DNA of 42,624 nt, taken from positions 1 through 42,624 of the forward strand of contig JADHVG010000003.1 of NCBI GenBank assembly GCA_016784105.1, written 5' to 3'. Both the position numbers and the translations under genes were made by a program. The notes beneath the pieces were generated by a model, which saw nothing but the letters and a program-made list of their open reading frames with translations, had not been told where the DNA came from and ran no database searches. Numbering within the stretch: position 1 is the first letter of the stretch; every line of letters starts with the position of its first letter. Positions 9,950 through 19,654 of this stretch are shown piece after piece. Source of the DNA: Candidatus Woesearchaeota archaeon. GTDB taxonomy: Archaea > Nanobdellota > Nanobdellia > Woesearchaeales > GW2011-AR4.

Positions 9950-10858
9950 TTATAGTTTTTTGTCTATTTTCTTTAAGGAGTAGCCTTTCTTTATCATATC
10001 CGGATGATATGACATTTTTATCTGTTTTAAATATTCTATGCCCCAGTCTTCTCCTGCATTTACTAGTTCACAATCAAACAGCTTAAGAAATTCCCCATAT
10101 ATAAAAACCGAAAGTCCTTTTATATCTAAATTTGTTTTCTCAAAGAAACAAGTACACATTTTTCCATTTGTTCGCTCTCCAAAGCTATACCCTTGGACTT
10201 TTCCATCAACATACACTGTAATTCCCTTTAGATTAAATTCGTTGACTTTGTTTAATGCCTCTAGGTTAGCAAGATACTCATACTCCAAACTGTTTTCCCC
10301 CCCTTCCATGTTTGTGAGCTTCTGTTTTTTCCATGTTTCAAGAAGTTCTTTACATCCATCAAGGTGTTTTTCTTTATCATACTCTTCAACTTTGTTTTTG
10401 TAATTATTAAGAAAATAATTTCCTAGGTTTCTTTTGCTTTTGTAATTATCCCCTTTTAATCCTATTATTTTTCCCCTTTCATAGATGTAATCTTGATTTT
10501 GTTCAATAAGTACATAACCTTCAAGTTTTTCATAATCTTTTTTTAGCTCTTCTGGAATGTACATAATTGTAACATCTCCTTCCTTGCCAGAATTTTTTAG
10601 TATTTCTTGGCATTTTTCTAAAGTATTTTCTAATTTGTTGCCTGGAAGGATCGGTCCCCAAACATATTTTTTACCTTCAAATTTTAAAAATAAGCACAGA
10701 TTATTGTTTATCTTGGTCCATTTCATTTCTTTGTAGCAGTCTTTCCACAATAATAACCAATAAAAGCTATTTTCTGCTAACGGAAATTTTAGTTTAGAAT
10801 AAGTATCATAAAATATTTTTTTGTCTTTTATCGAGAATTTCTTCAATTTTTCCTTCAT
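9950..10858 (-). CDS. DUF2156 domain protein (GNAT-like)
   Basis: LKGDNYKSKRNLGNYF and NAGEDWGIEYLKQIKMSYHPDMIKKGYSL match the DUF2156 pattern. Confidence 0.75.
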   Translation of the reverse strand: MKEKLKKFSIKDKKIFYDTYSKLKFPLAENSFYWLLLWKDCYKEMKWTKINNNLCLFLKFEGKKYVWGPILPGNKLENTLEKCQEILKNSGKEGDVTIMYIPEELKKDYEKLEGYVLIEQNQDYIYERGKIIGLKGDNYKSKRNLGNYFLNNYKNKVEEYDKEKHLDGCKELLETWKKQKLTNMEGGENSLEYEYLANLEALNKVNEFNLKGITVYVDGKVQGYSFGERTNGKMCTCFFEKTNLDIKGLSVFIYGEFLKLFDCELVNAGEDWGIEYLKQIKMSYHPDMIKKGYSLKKIDKKL

Positions 10859-10871
10859 TTTGGATAAGGAA

Positions 10872-10975
10872 TAGCCCCGCCAGGATTCGAACCTGGGTCC
10901 TCGGATGTTTTCGATGAAATCGAAAAATGCTCCACCACCAAAATCCGAGATGATTGACCACTACACTACGGGGCT
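10872..10975 (-). tRNA. tRNA-Gln (UUG) with a 31-nt intron
   Basis: Reverse strand AGCCCCGTAGTGTAGTGGTCAATCATCTCGGATTTTGG / TGGTGGAGCATTTTTCGATTTCATCGAAAAC / ATCCGAGGACCCAGGTTCGAATCCTGGCGGGGCTA; acceptor AGCCCCG/CGGGGCT, T-loop GGTTCGAATCC; anticodon TTG. Intron inferred at 10907-10937 (position 37/38). Confidence 0.93.
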
Positions 10976-11061
10976 ATGTGAATTGTGATATCTGGAACTA
11001 TTTATAAAATTATCTTCAAACAAATTGCAAAACTATTTATATTAATTTATAAAAATAAAGG

Positions 11062-11445
11062 ATGATGAAAAGAATTTTGCTTTTATTTTCTGCTTTTTTG
11101 TTGTTATTCTTGATTGCTTGCTCTAATGAGGATAATAATGTTACTGGTGCGAGTGTGGCTTTTGATATAATCCAGGAAGAAGATGCCATAGAAGAAATCT
11201 CGGAAAAAATTGAGGAAGTGCCTGAAGAGATACATACAGTAAGATTATGTCACGATACTGACAATTCCATAAACCGGTTTGTTGCAGGAAAGACTTTTGG
11301 TTATTACGATAATTCTTCGAGATTTGAGTTTGAGGATTTTTGTACTAGTTTGAAGTATGTACGAGAATTTTATTGTGAGGATGAGAATCCCATGCAGGGC
11401 AATTTCGAATGTGAGTATGGCTGTGAAGAAGGTCATTGTAGGTAA
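11062..11445 (+). CDS. Putative lipoprotein
   Basis: MMKRILLLFSAFLLLFLIACSNEDNN: signal peptide with lipobox (LIAC); C-terminal cysteine cluster. Confidence 0.65.
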   Translation: MMKRILLLFSAFLLLFLIACSNEDNNVTGASVAFDIIQEEDAIEEISEKIEEVPEEIHTVRLCHDTDNSINRFVAGKTFGYYDNSSRFEFEDFCTSLKYVREFYCEDENPMQGNFECEYGCEEGHCR

Positions 11446-11446
11446 G

Positions 11447-12007
11447 ATGGGATTGTCAGAAAGAAATTATGCTACACGGGAGGTTGTTAGAGGAATTCCT
11501 TTGGATATTGATCGTGGTGAAGTTATTCTTTTTTTGACTGGGAAGCAAGATATGACTAGTTATTGGGGGTTTCCTGGTGGTGGCATTGAAGATGGAGAGT
11601 CGGAATTGGGTGCTTTGGAGAGAGAATTAGTTGAGGAATTAGGAATAAGAAGTGCCGATTTTGAACTATATGGGCATATTAGTCATGAGCCAGACTCATT
11701 TGTTGTTCAAAGAGCTGGAAAAAGTACACTAATAAATTCTGTTTTTTATCCATTCATTGTTGGAGGCGGTGCGGAATTCAGATTAAATCGTTCTTCAGAT
11801 AATCATCTTGCTTATGTCCGGATGCCTATCTTCGAAGCCGGAGAAAGCATAACTTATGAGGAGCAGAGAGAATCTTTTGAGAGTATTGTTACGCAGTTAA
11901 GTCATGATTTTTTGAATCCTGAGAGGAAAGTTGTACCAATAAATTCTGGAGTAGTGGTTCTTCCAGGAGTAATTGGGAATTATATTAACCTATCTCCACA
12001 ACCGTAA
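11447..12007 (+). CDS. Nudix hydrolase
   Basis: Nudix box GGGIEDGESELGALERELVEELGI; start set at ATG 11447 immediately after the upstream stop rather than 11357. Confidence 0.88.
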   Translation: MGLSERNYATREVVRGIPLDIDRGEVILFLTGKQDMTSYWGFPGGGIEDGESELGALERELVEELGIRSADFELYGHISHEPDSFVVQRAGKSTLINSVFYPFIVGGGAEFRLNRSSDNHLAYVRMPIFEAGESITYEEQRESFESIVTQLSHDFLNPERKVVPINSGVVVLPGVIGNYINLSPQP

Positions 12008-12745
12008 CGCTTCTTCTTCCATGAAATGTAACTTTTGAGATGGAACTATCAGACATTGCATACCTTTACCAAAGTCTTGTTTTAGGAGCTCATGAGCTTT
12101 TCCAGACTTAATTATCCTGTCTTGACTCCCTAGATTAGAACAGCCAACACACAAGGTTCCATCCTTAAAAACACCTTCTCCTCGTTTTAGTTCTACTTTT
12201 TGCAAGTATCTTATTGCATCATTAACAGATAATATCTTATTTTCTACTGGATTAAGGTCTAATAAGAACAAAGTATGTAGATTATTCTTCAAATTAGATT
12301 TTAAAACATCATAAGGAACTTGTACGTTCTCATTTTCAAAAGGAATGCTGCTTGTTTTGCCAAATTTGTATAGTTGTAGGCCAGTTATCCCTATTGCTGT
12401 AAGAACTGAGGCATTATTCACAATTTCTATTTTTATCTCCTTTTCTTTAGCTCTAAGATAGAGGTCTAAGTGTGTTGTTGCGGAAAAAACATCTCCTACA
12501 ACCAAGAAAGCAACGTTCTTTATTTGAGCATTATCCAAGATCTCATCAGAATCAATTTCTACTTTTTTTCTATCAGCTAAAATAACTTCTTTACCGTACA
12601 ATTTTTCTAGTTCTTTTTTACTACAATTTAGCTGGGAGGTATAGTTTTCCAGATAAACGACATCTGATTTCTTTACTAGTTCTAAACCTTTTACGGAGAT
12701 ATCATTCTCATTTCCTAGCCCCAATCCGATGAAATAAAGTGACAT
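11990..12745 (-). CDS. dphB: Diphthine synthase
   Basis: MSLYFIGLGLGNENDISVKGLELVKKSDVVYLENYTS...VVGDVFSATTH...LLDLNP; SAM-dependent tetrapyrrole-methylase-type fold as in archaeal DphB. Confidence 0.92.
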   Translation of the reverse strand: MSLYFIGLGLGNENDISVKGLELVKKSDVVYLENYTSQLNCSKKELEKLYGKEVILADRKKVEIDSDEILDNAQIKNVAFLVVGDVFSATTHLDLYLRAKEKEIKIEIVNNASVLTAIGITGLQLYKFGKTSSIPFENENVQVPYDVLKSNLKNNLHTLFLLDLNPVENKILSVNDAIRYLQKVELKRGEGVFKDGTLCVGCSNLGSQDRIIKSGKAHELLKQDFGKGMQCLIVPSQKLHFMEEEALRLWR

Positions 12746-12884
12746 AATTGTAGGAATTCTAATTTAATTTATAAGATTAATCTAAAATCTCCTAAACCAA
12801 TATACTAAAAACTATATTTTGTACTAAAGAAATATTTATATAATAGTTAAGTTCTTGATTAATTAATAAAAAGAAATATTTAAT

Positions 12885-13025
12885 TGAGTCTTTTTGGCGA
12901 AAAACTCAACCGAGCAGCTTTTTTTGGCGAAAAAGCGACTTTTTCAACACGTTTTTGGTACAAACAAACTTTATCTTAGTTGATTTAATAAATTCAAGCT
13001 ATTTGTTGGCGCAAACAACTTTGTT
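12885..13025 (+). repeat. Reiterated GGCG-centred inverted-repeat motifs upstream of ftsZ
   Basis: TTTTTGGCGAAAAA near 12891 and 12921, GTTTTTGGTACAAAC near 12951, TTTGTTGGCGCAAAC near 13003; first three ~30 bp apart. Confidence 0.6.
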
Positions 13026-13127
13026 TCTAAGGGTAGGAATGTATTAAGTCCAATATAAATATTTTGGTACTCTAATATTTAGTTTGGAACATATATTTCA
13101 AAAAACCACAAAATTTGGGGTGACTAA

Positions 13128-14204
13128 ATGGAATTTATTGTTGAAAACGCGATTAAAGCTAGTGAGCAGACTGAAAATGCAGATGCACGAATAGGTCAAG
13201 CAAATATAAAAGTAATTGGGATTGGTGGTGCTGGTAACAACATGGTTGGCTGGCTGTATAATAAAGGTGTTAAGGGTGCTGAGATTCTTGCATGTAACAC
13301 TGATCAACAACACTTGGACATGATTAATGCTGATCGTAAGTTCCTAACAGGAAAAGAAGTAACTAGAGGTTTAGGATGTGGTGGTTTTCCAGAAAAAGGG
13401 GCAGAAGCCGCACAAGAAAATTTACAAGAATTCAAAGAATGTCTTAAAGGGTCTGACATGGTTTTTGTCTGCGCAGGAATGGGCGGAGGAACCGGTACAG
13501 GTGGAGCCCCAGTTGTTGCACAGGTATCAAAAGACACAGGAGCCATTGTTATTGGTACGGTCACCATGCCTTTTAAGATAGAAAGGGCTAGGGTTGATAA
13601 AGCAGAATTTGGACTGCATCAATTAAGGCAAGTAGCAGATACGGTAATAGTTATTGATAATAATAGATTGGTAAAGATCGCTGGAAATTTACCGATCCAA
13701 CAAGCATTTGCAGTAGCAAATGAGCTGGTTGCAACAATGATTAAAGGTATTGTGGAAACGATTGCAGTTCCTAGTTTAGTGAATCTGGATTATGCTGACG
13801 TGAAAGCAATCATGACCAATGGCGGCGTAGCAGCTATAGGTGTTGGTGCAAGTGATACTAATAGTAAGGTAGATGAAGCGGTTAATGGAGCTTTACAAAA
13901 TCCTTTGTTAGATATTAATTACAAAGGCGCAACCGGAGCATTAATCCATATTGAAGGTGGAACGGACATGACCTTGGATGATATCAACAGAGTTGGAGAA
14001 CTAGTAACAGATTCACTTGACCAAGATGCTAATGTCATCTGGGGAGCTAGAGTTACTAAAGAAATGGACGGTAAACTAACGGTCATGACCATAGTTACTG
14101 GAGTCAAGAGTCCATGGATTTTGGGAAAAGAGCACGCTCTAGAATCCAGTCCTGAAGTTTTAGAATTAACAGAGGAACTCGGGATAGAGATAGTGGATCA
14201 ATAG
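13128..14204 (+). CDS. ftsZ: Cell division protein FtsZ
   Basis: IKVIGIGGAGNNMV, tubulin signature CAGMGGGTGTGGAPVVAQ, T7-loop region NLDYADVKAIM. Confidence 0.96.
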   Translation: MEFIVENAIKASEQTENADARIGQANIKVIGIGGAGNNMVGWLYNKGVKGAEILACNTDQQHLDMINADRKFLTGKEVTRGLGCGGFPEKGAEAAQENLQEFKECLKGSDMVFVCAGMGGGTGTGGAPVVAQVSKDTGAIVIGTVTMPFKIERARVDKAEFGLHQLRQVADTVIVIDNNRLVKIAGNLPIQQAFAVANELVATMIKGIVETIAVPSLVNLDYADVKAIMTNGGVAAIGVGASDTNSKVDEAVNGALQNPLLDINYKGATGALIHIEGGTDMTLDDINRVGELVTDSLDQDANVIWGARVTKEMDGKLTVMTIVTGVKSPWILGKEHALESSPEVLELTEELGIEIVDQ

Positions 14205-14350
14205 AGTAAGTAGGCACATTCACCCTTTAGTCTTTGTGGTGGACACCGTAAGGTGTTTGTTTTCTGTGCCTTCATTAGAAAAAAACCACCCCCAACGTTT
14301 TTAACTGTGAAGGCAATTTGTCCCTCGTAAGAGGGATTTTATTTTTTTTT
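14205..14350 (+). ncRNA. Candidate structured RNA / 3'-UTR element with terminator-like hairpin
   Basis: AGGCACA (14212-14218) pairs with TGTGCCT (14265-14271); inside it ACACC-GTAA-GGTGT (14243-14256); later TCCCTC-GTAA-GAGGGA followed by TTTTATTTTTTTTT (14321-14350). Confidence 0.45.
14321..14350 (+). terminator. Hairpin plus poly-T, terminator-like
   Basis: TCCCTCGTAAGAGGGATTTTATTTTTTTTT: 6-bp stem, GTAA loop, T tract. Confidence 0.6.
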
Positions 14351-14383
14351 GACAATAAACAGGAAGAACTATTATTCTAAAAA

Positions 14384-15052
14384 TCAATTTCTATCTTTCT
14401 TAACTCGCTTACTTATTTTTTCTTTTACTTTTTTATGTACTTTTTTTGCTAATTTTTTGGTTTCATCTACTGTTCTTTTGTTGAAGACACTCCACCATCC
14501 GATGTATGTTTTCGGATTTTCTAATCTTCCGAACCACTTGTCGAAGTACATCACATGTTCTAGTCTTAATTTTGGAGGTGCTTCTGGTTGTTCATCCGCA
14601 TATCCAATAGTTATGATTCCTTGTACGTTGACATCTTCCGGTAATCCTAGAATTCTTCTTATTTCGTATTCATCAAACGCTCCAACCCAACAGCTTCCTA
14701 GACCGAGGCTTGTAGCCGTTAACATCATTGTTTGGATAGCAGCTCCGCATTGTTGCACGGTATATAATCTTGAGCCTCTAACTCCATAGAATCTTTCTGC
14801 TTTTTTTGGTTCCCCAATGACCACTATATGTACTGGAGCTTGTTCCATCCATTCCTGTTGCATGCATGCCTGGGATATTGCACTTCTCTTACCATCTATT
14901 TTAACTGTGATAAACTTCCAGTTTTGTAGGTTTCCTGCACTTGGAGAGTACTTTCCTGCTTGTAGGATTGTAACAATGTTATCCCAGGGAACTTCTTGAT
15001 CAGTATATTTTCTTATACTCCTCCTCACCCTTATTGCTTCAAAGACGTCCAT
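14384..15052 (-). CDS. Nitroreductase family protein
   Basis: MDVFEAIRVRRSIRKYTDQEVPWDNIVTILQAGKYSPSAGNLQNWKFITV...LGLGSCWVGAF. Confidence 0.9.
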   Translation of the reverse strand: MDVFEAIRVRRSIRKYTDQEVPWDNIVTILQAGKYSPSAGNLQNWKFITVKIDGKRSAISQACMQQEWMEQAPVHIVVIGEPKKAERFYGVRGSRLYTVQQCGAAIQTMMLTATSLGLGSCWVGAFDEYEIRRILGLPEDVNVQGIITIGYADEQPEAPPKLRLEHVMYFDKWFGRLENPKTYIGWWSVFNKRTVDETKKLAKKVHKKVKEKISKRVKKDRN

Positions 15053-15142
15053 ACTCTTCCTTTTGATTAATAATTAATAAATTTATTGTTTTAACTACCA
15101 GAACTAGATACTCAAAAAAAGAAAAATTGTGGATATTCCATC

Positions 15143-15370
15143 TTAATATTTTTTCTTTAGATGAATGTGGTCAAAAGTGCTGAACCCTCTAGAATATTCC
15201 CTAGATAGCAATCCCATGTCAGAATCCCCTACACAATTGCTACACACATCTCTTTTTTTTGACAATTTGGAATGCAGTTCCTCTCCACACCCAATACATT
15301 TCAGATACATTACCTCCACCTCCCTTATAGACAAACCTACTCTCTTACAACCATCAAGCAAGACCAACAT
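15143..15370 (-). CDS. Small Zn-ribbon protein
   Basis: CIGCGEEL...CSNC paired cysteine knuckles; true start may be the internal MYLKCIGC. Confidence 0.5.
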   Translation of the reverse strand: MLVLLDGCKRVGLSIREVEVMYLKCIGCGEELHSKLSKKRDVCSNCVGDSDMGLLSREYSRGFSTFDHIHLKKKY

Positions 15371-15409
15371 ATAATTTCTCCCTCTATAATTTATATAGAT
15401 TATAAGGAA

Positions 15410-17782
15410 TTAGTTTTTCAGAACGTCTTTGATGAGGTCATATACCTTCGGATAACGATCAATATCCAACACCTGTGTATGTAATAGGTCTGAGAATCCT
15501 TCGCAGCTTCCATTAACAAAAAAGTTTTCAGTATAATCTAACACTCCATTTTCTTTATTCACGATTCCATCCCCTCCATCGCAACCCTCTCCGATTATGT
15601 TGAAGATTCTTGCATTTTTAGGAATCTTATTAGGATCATTAATTTTTTTTACGAATATACTGTTAGAGGACATATCATTGCATTCCTTTTTCTCTCCAAG
15701 AATCGGACAGTAATTGTTTATCTGTCCGGAAATTCCTTTATTAGGGGTAGCTATCATTATAAGTTTGTTGATGTCTCCATCTCCAAATATTTGCATATAT
15801 GACCTCACAACTAACCCTCCCATGCTGTGTGCTATTACATTTATTTTATCTTTCCCGGTTCTAAACTTGAGAAGATCAACAAGTTCTTTTAATCTTATTG
15901 CGTATGTTTCTATGTTCTCACTTTTTTGTGTTGCCAAAGAATAGCTTTCAATATCATAAAAGCTGATGAGATAATAGCTTCCCTTGACGGAAACAGGTTT
16001 TGAGGATAATCCCCAGTTGCCTTTTTCTATTTCACTATATTCTGATTTAGGTGTTATGGTGCCTGCGCTTACATACCCATCCTCTTGTAATCTTGTTTGA
16101 ATCTTGTTGAACGCATCTAAAGAATAATCTGGACTATTGTCACTGTTGAAAGAATGTCCATGTAAAAATAGGACAGGATACAATGATTCATCATCGCATG
16201 ATTCTTCACTGCAGCACTTATTACAATCCCCAAACACACAACACACTGGGAAGTTTTCACTCAGTTCAATATCTATCATAGAAGTAAAGTTTTTCCCTTC
16301 AACATCTTTTATTTTATCAATATCCTCGGGTGTCAGATTAGAGTAAAAACCACAATAGGTTTGATTAAATTCTAAAGTTTTGTTGTCTATTACTCCAGAA
16401 ACAGTATGCTCTTCACTTAAATTAAATAAAATTTCTAGGGACTGGTTTATTTCGTTTGCAGATTGAAGGTTAGAGATTTCATCCAGGATGTTGTCCTTTA
16501 TCAGGTCTACCTTAGTTTCGTTGATGCGGGTTATATTTTCATAATTTGCTAGGAGATTGTTCAAGGACGAACATGCATCTTTCACGTCTTGTGATTCTGC
16601 GTTCACTGATCTTAGGATTGTTTCAGCAAAGTTTGCTCTGTCAAGACACATTCCCAGCATGCATAATTTGTCTCTTTCAAGCACGTTATAGTATGTCCCT
16701 TCCAAATAAAGTTTTTTGATCAGTTTTTTAGATTCTAGTTTTAATTCTTCAAATTTTATTTTTAAGATTTCGGCATCAGACGTTAAGATGCTATAGTTGT
16801 CAAAGGAATTTTTTGTTATGGTTTCGGATAGATTTTTCAGGTCCTCAAGAAGGTAGTTGTAATTTTCATAAAGATAAGAATTTTCTAGGAGGGAACTTGT
16901 TGAATTATCTAATCTCAAGCCATTAACATCTTCTATTATTGAATTATGTTTGTCTAAAATTATTCCCCCATCAATTTCAAATGCGAGGATATCTTCCTTT
17001 AGTTCCGAGATCCGTTTATCATAACTTTTGTTGAAAAGCTCTTCCAGCAGGAAATAATTTTCTTCTGACCATACTCTTTCCAAACCTTCAAGCTCAATTA
17101 TTATGTTGTTGTAATCTTGATTTATGTTTTCCTTTCTTACAACAAAATCTTTTAGGTTGATATCAAAACTCAACTTGAAGAATCTGCTGTTCAGTTTCTG
17201 CACATCAACATCTAAGATTTCTAGTTCTTTTATCAGATTGGTAATATTCTTCCTGAGTGTTTCTTTCAATAATTTTTCTGATTCTGAAATGTCATAATTG
17301 AGAGTTATGAAAGAAGATCTTTCCCTTATGTCTTCGTTACTCGGGCAAAAGAATTCCCTCATATTGTTGCATTTTATTTTGAAAGAGTAAAGTTTCTGGC
17401 CAGCTCCAACTCTATCAGCTTCCAAGGAAAATGTTTTTTCAAATTTGTTTTCTTCAAGGTTGCTTGTAAAAGTTCCTTCATCTAATGTTTCTCCTACCGA
17501 AAGGTCTTTGAATTCATAAGTGCAAAAAGCGTTGCAAAATAGACTGTTTTCAACTTCTGCCGATATAGAAACATCCTGTGTATCTCCGTAATGGATTGAG
17601 AATGATCTATCTTTTGGTTCTAAGTTTAAGACAAGATCATCCCCCACAAAAAAACTGAAATTCAGCCAGGCTTTATAAGAAGAAAAAGAAAATACCAGAA
17701 TCACAATAACAACCATTGAAATTATCAATTTCCTGTTTTTTTTGATTGTTTTTTCCAGATCAGTATTGTTTTTCTTTAACAT
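15410..17782 (-). CDS. Membrane-anchored protein with C-terminal alpha/beta hydrolase (lipase-like) domain
   Basis: N-terminal TM (LIISMVVIVILVFSFSSY), long charged helical region, then VLFLHGHSF and INVIAHSMGGLVVRSYM (GxSxG-type nucleophile elbow), ATPNKG. Confidence 0.78.
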   Translation of the reverse strand: MLKKNNTDLEKTIKKNRKLIISMVVIVILVFSFSSYKAWLNFSFFVGDDLVLNLEPKDRSFSIHYGDTQDVSISAEVENSLFCNAFCTYEFKDLSVGETLDEGTFTSNLEENKFEKTFSLEADRVGAGQKLYSFKIKCNNMREFFCPSNEDIRERSSFITLNYDISESEKLLKETLRKNITNLIKELEILDVDVQKLNSRFFKLSFDINLKDFVVRKENINQDYNNIIIELEGLERVWSEENYFLLEELFNKSYDKRISELKEDILAFEIDGGIILDKHNSIIEDVNGLRLDNSTSSLLENSYLYENYNYLLEDLKNLSETITKNSFDNYSILTSDAEILKIKFEELKLESKKLIKKLYLEGTYYNVLERDKLCMLGMCLDRANFAETILRSVNAESQDVKDACSSLNNLLANYENITRINETKVDLIKDNILDEISNLQSANEINQSLEILFNLSEEHTVSGVIDNKTLEFNQTYCGFYSNLTPEDIDKIKDVEGKNFTSMIDIELSENFPVCCVFGDCNKCCSEESCDDESLYPVLFLHGHSFNSDNSPDYSLDAFNKIQTRLQEDGYVSAGTITPKSEYSEIEKGNWGLSSKPVSVKGSYYLISFYDIESYSLATQKSENIETYAIRLKELVDLLKFRTGKDKINVIAHSMGGLVVRSYMQIFGDGDINKLIMIATPNKGISGQINNYCPILGEKKECNDMSSNSIFVKKINDPNKIPKNARIFNIIGEGCDGGDGIVNKENGVLDYTENFFVNGSCEGFSDLLHTQVLDIDRYPKVYDLIKDVLKN

Positions 17783-17861
17783 TGAGAGAATGCTACTTTA
17801 AACACTTTAAAATCTTTCCTCCAGCGACACTTTTTTATACTATCTGAGATTAATTTTTGTA

Positions 17862-19613
17862 ATGAAATACTCGGAACTTGTTGAAGTTTATGAACAACTT
17901 GATGGTACAACAAAAAGGTTGCACTATACTCACATAATTTCTGAGTTTCTTAAAACGATAAATGAAGGTGATTTAAGCAGTGTTGTTTTGTTGTTGGAAG
18001 GAAGAATTTTTTCCAGACAAGATGATTCAGAAATAGGTATTGCTTCTAAGATTCTTGTTAAGGCTATTTCTATTGCTTCTGGAATCCAAAAAGAAAAAAT
18101 AAATGAGGACTGGAAAGGTTCTGGAGATTTAGGAACAACTGCTTATAATCTGATAAAGAAAAAAAAGCAGGTTACTTTGGCTTCTCAAGACCTAACAATC
18201 GAGAAGGTTCTGAAAAATTTAAGGGAGCTTGCGATTATGGAAGGGAGTGGTTCAGTGGACAGGAAGATTTCTTTGATAGCTGAACTTCTTACGTCCGCAA
18301 CCCCTGCCGAAGCAAAATACATAGCAAGAACGATATTGGATGATATGCGCATTGGAGTTGGAGAAGGCACTATCCGGGATTCTATAGTGTGGGCTTTTTT
18401 TGGAGAAAAACTTAAGGTGCAATATGTGAAGGAAGAACACAAGGTAGAGATTGAAGACCGGGAACTTTACAACAAGTATGTTGGTGCTGTTCAGGGAGCT
18501 TATGATGTAACAAATGATTTTGTTCCTGTTGCAAAAGCAGCTAAAAAAGGGCTTGAAGCATTACAAAAAGTGGAGATGGAAATTGGAAATCCCATTAAGG
18601 TGATGCTTGCTCTTAAAGCTAAAAACATTGAAGAAGCTTTTGAGCGTTGTGGTAAACCAGCAGAGTTTGAGTATAAGTATGATGGTATGCGCATGCAGAT
18701 ACATAAGGATGGGGGAAAAGTAAAAATTTTCACAAGAAGGCTGGAGAATATAACCCAACAATTTCCGGAAGTTGTGGAGTATGTAAAATCACATATTCGT
18801 GAAGATAAAGTAATTCTTGATTCTGAAGCTGTGGGTTATGATAAAAAAGCAGGCAGATATTTACCTTTCCAGAATATTTCTCAGAGAATCAAGAGAAAAC
18901 ATGGAATAGAAGATTTGTCAAAAAAGTTTCCTGTGGAGGTTAATGTTTTTGATGTAATAAACTATCGAGGTAAAACCACAACCAAGCTTCCTTTTAAGGA
19001 TAGGAAAGAAATTTTGAAAAAGATAATTGATGAAAAGGAAAAAAAGATAGTTCTAGCAAAAAGCATCACTACTTCGGATGAGCAAGCAGTTTCTGATTTT
19101 TACAGAGCAGCTTTAGATTCTGGTAATGAAGGGCTTATGGCTAAAAAGCTTGATGCTCCTTACAAGCCTGGAGGCAGGGTTGGGTACATGGTAAAATTGA
19201 AGCCAACGAAAGAAAATTTGGATTTAATGATTGTAGCTGCCGAGTGGGGAGATGGTAAACGTTCGGAGTGGATTACCAGTTATACTCTTGCTTGCATTGA
19301 TGAAAATAATAATTTGTTGGAAGTTGGCAAGGCCAGCACCGGATTAAAAGAAAAAAATGAAGAAGGATTAAGTTTTGATGACCTTACCAAGCTGTTGAAG
19401 CCTTTAGTAACTAAGGAATCTGGAAAAGGATTACTGGTAAAACCTAAGATAGTTTTGGAGATTGGTTATGAAGAATTGCAAAAATCTCCAACTTATACTT
19501 CTGGTTATGCTTTACGTTTTCCAAGAGTTATTAAGTTGAGGGAAGATCTTGGGAAGAATGATATTGCAACTCTTGAAATGATAGAATCTGCTTACGGTGA
19601 GCAGAAGAAGTAA
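17862..19613 (+). CDS. lig: ATP-dependent DNA ligase
   Basis: AEFEYKYDGMRMQIHK (KxDG adenylation motif), EGLMAKKLDAPYKPGGRVGYMVKLKP. Confidence 0.95.
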   Translation: MKYSELVEVYEQLDGTTKRLHYTHIISEFLKTINEGDLSSVVLLLEGRIFSRQDDSEIGIASKILVKAISIASGIQKEKINEDWKGSGDLGTTAYNLIKKKKQVTLASQDLTIEKVLKNLRELAIMEGSGSVDRKISLIAELLTSATPAEAKYIARTILDDMRIGVGEGTIRDSIVWAFFGEKLKVQYVKEEHKVEIEDRELYNKYVGAVQGAYDVTNDFVPVAKAAKKGLEALQKVEMEIGNPIKVMLALKAKNIEEAFERCGKPAEFEYKYDGMRMQIHKDGGKVKIFTRRLENITQQFPEVVEYVKSHIREDKVILDSEAVGYDKKAGRYLPFQNISQRIKRKHGIEDLSKKFPVEVNVFDVINYRGKTTTKLPFKDRKEILKKIIDEKEKKIVLAKSITTSDEQAVSDFYRAALDSGNEGLMAKKLDAPYKPGGRVGYMVKLKPTKENLDLMIVAAEWGDGKRSEWITSYTLACIDENNNLLEVGKASTGLKEKNEEGLSFDDLTKLLKPLVTKESGKGLLVKPKIVLEIGYEELQKSPTYTSGYALRFPRVIKLREDLGKNDIATLEMIESAYGEQKK

Positions 19614-19654
19614 TAACCATAATCTTTATATAATGAAAATCACTGCGAGATAAT

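Noticed and set aside
11990-12007. 18-bp overlap of convergent nudix and dphB genes
   Set aside because: Short convergent 3' overlaps are common in compact archaeal genomes; not evidence of special regulation.
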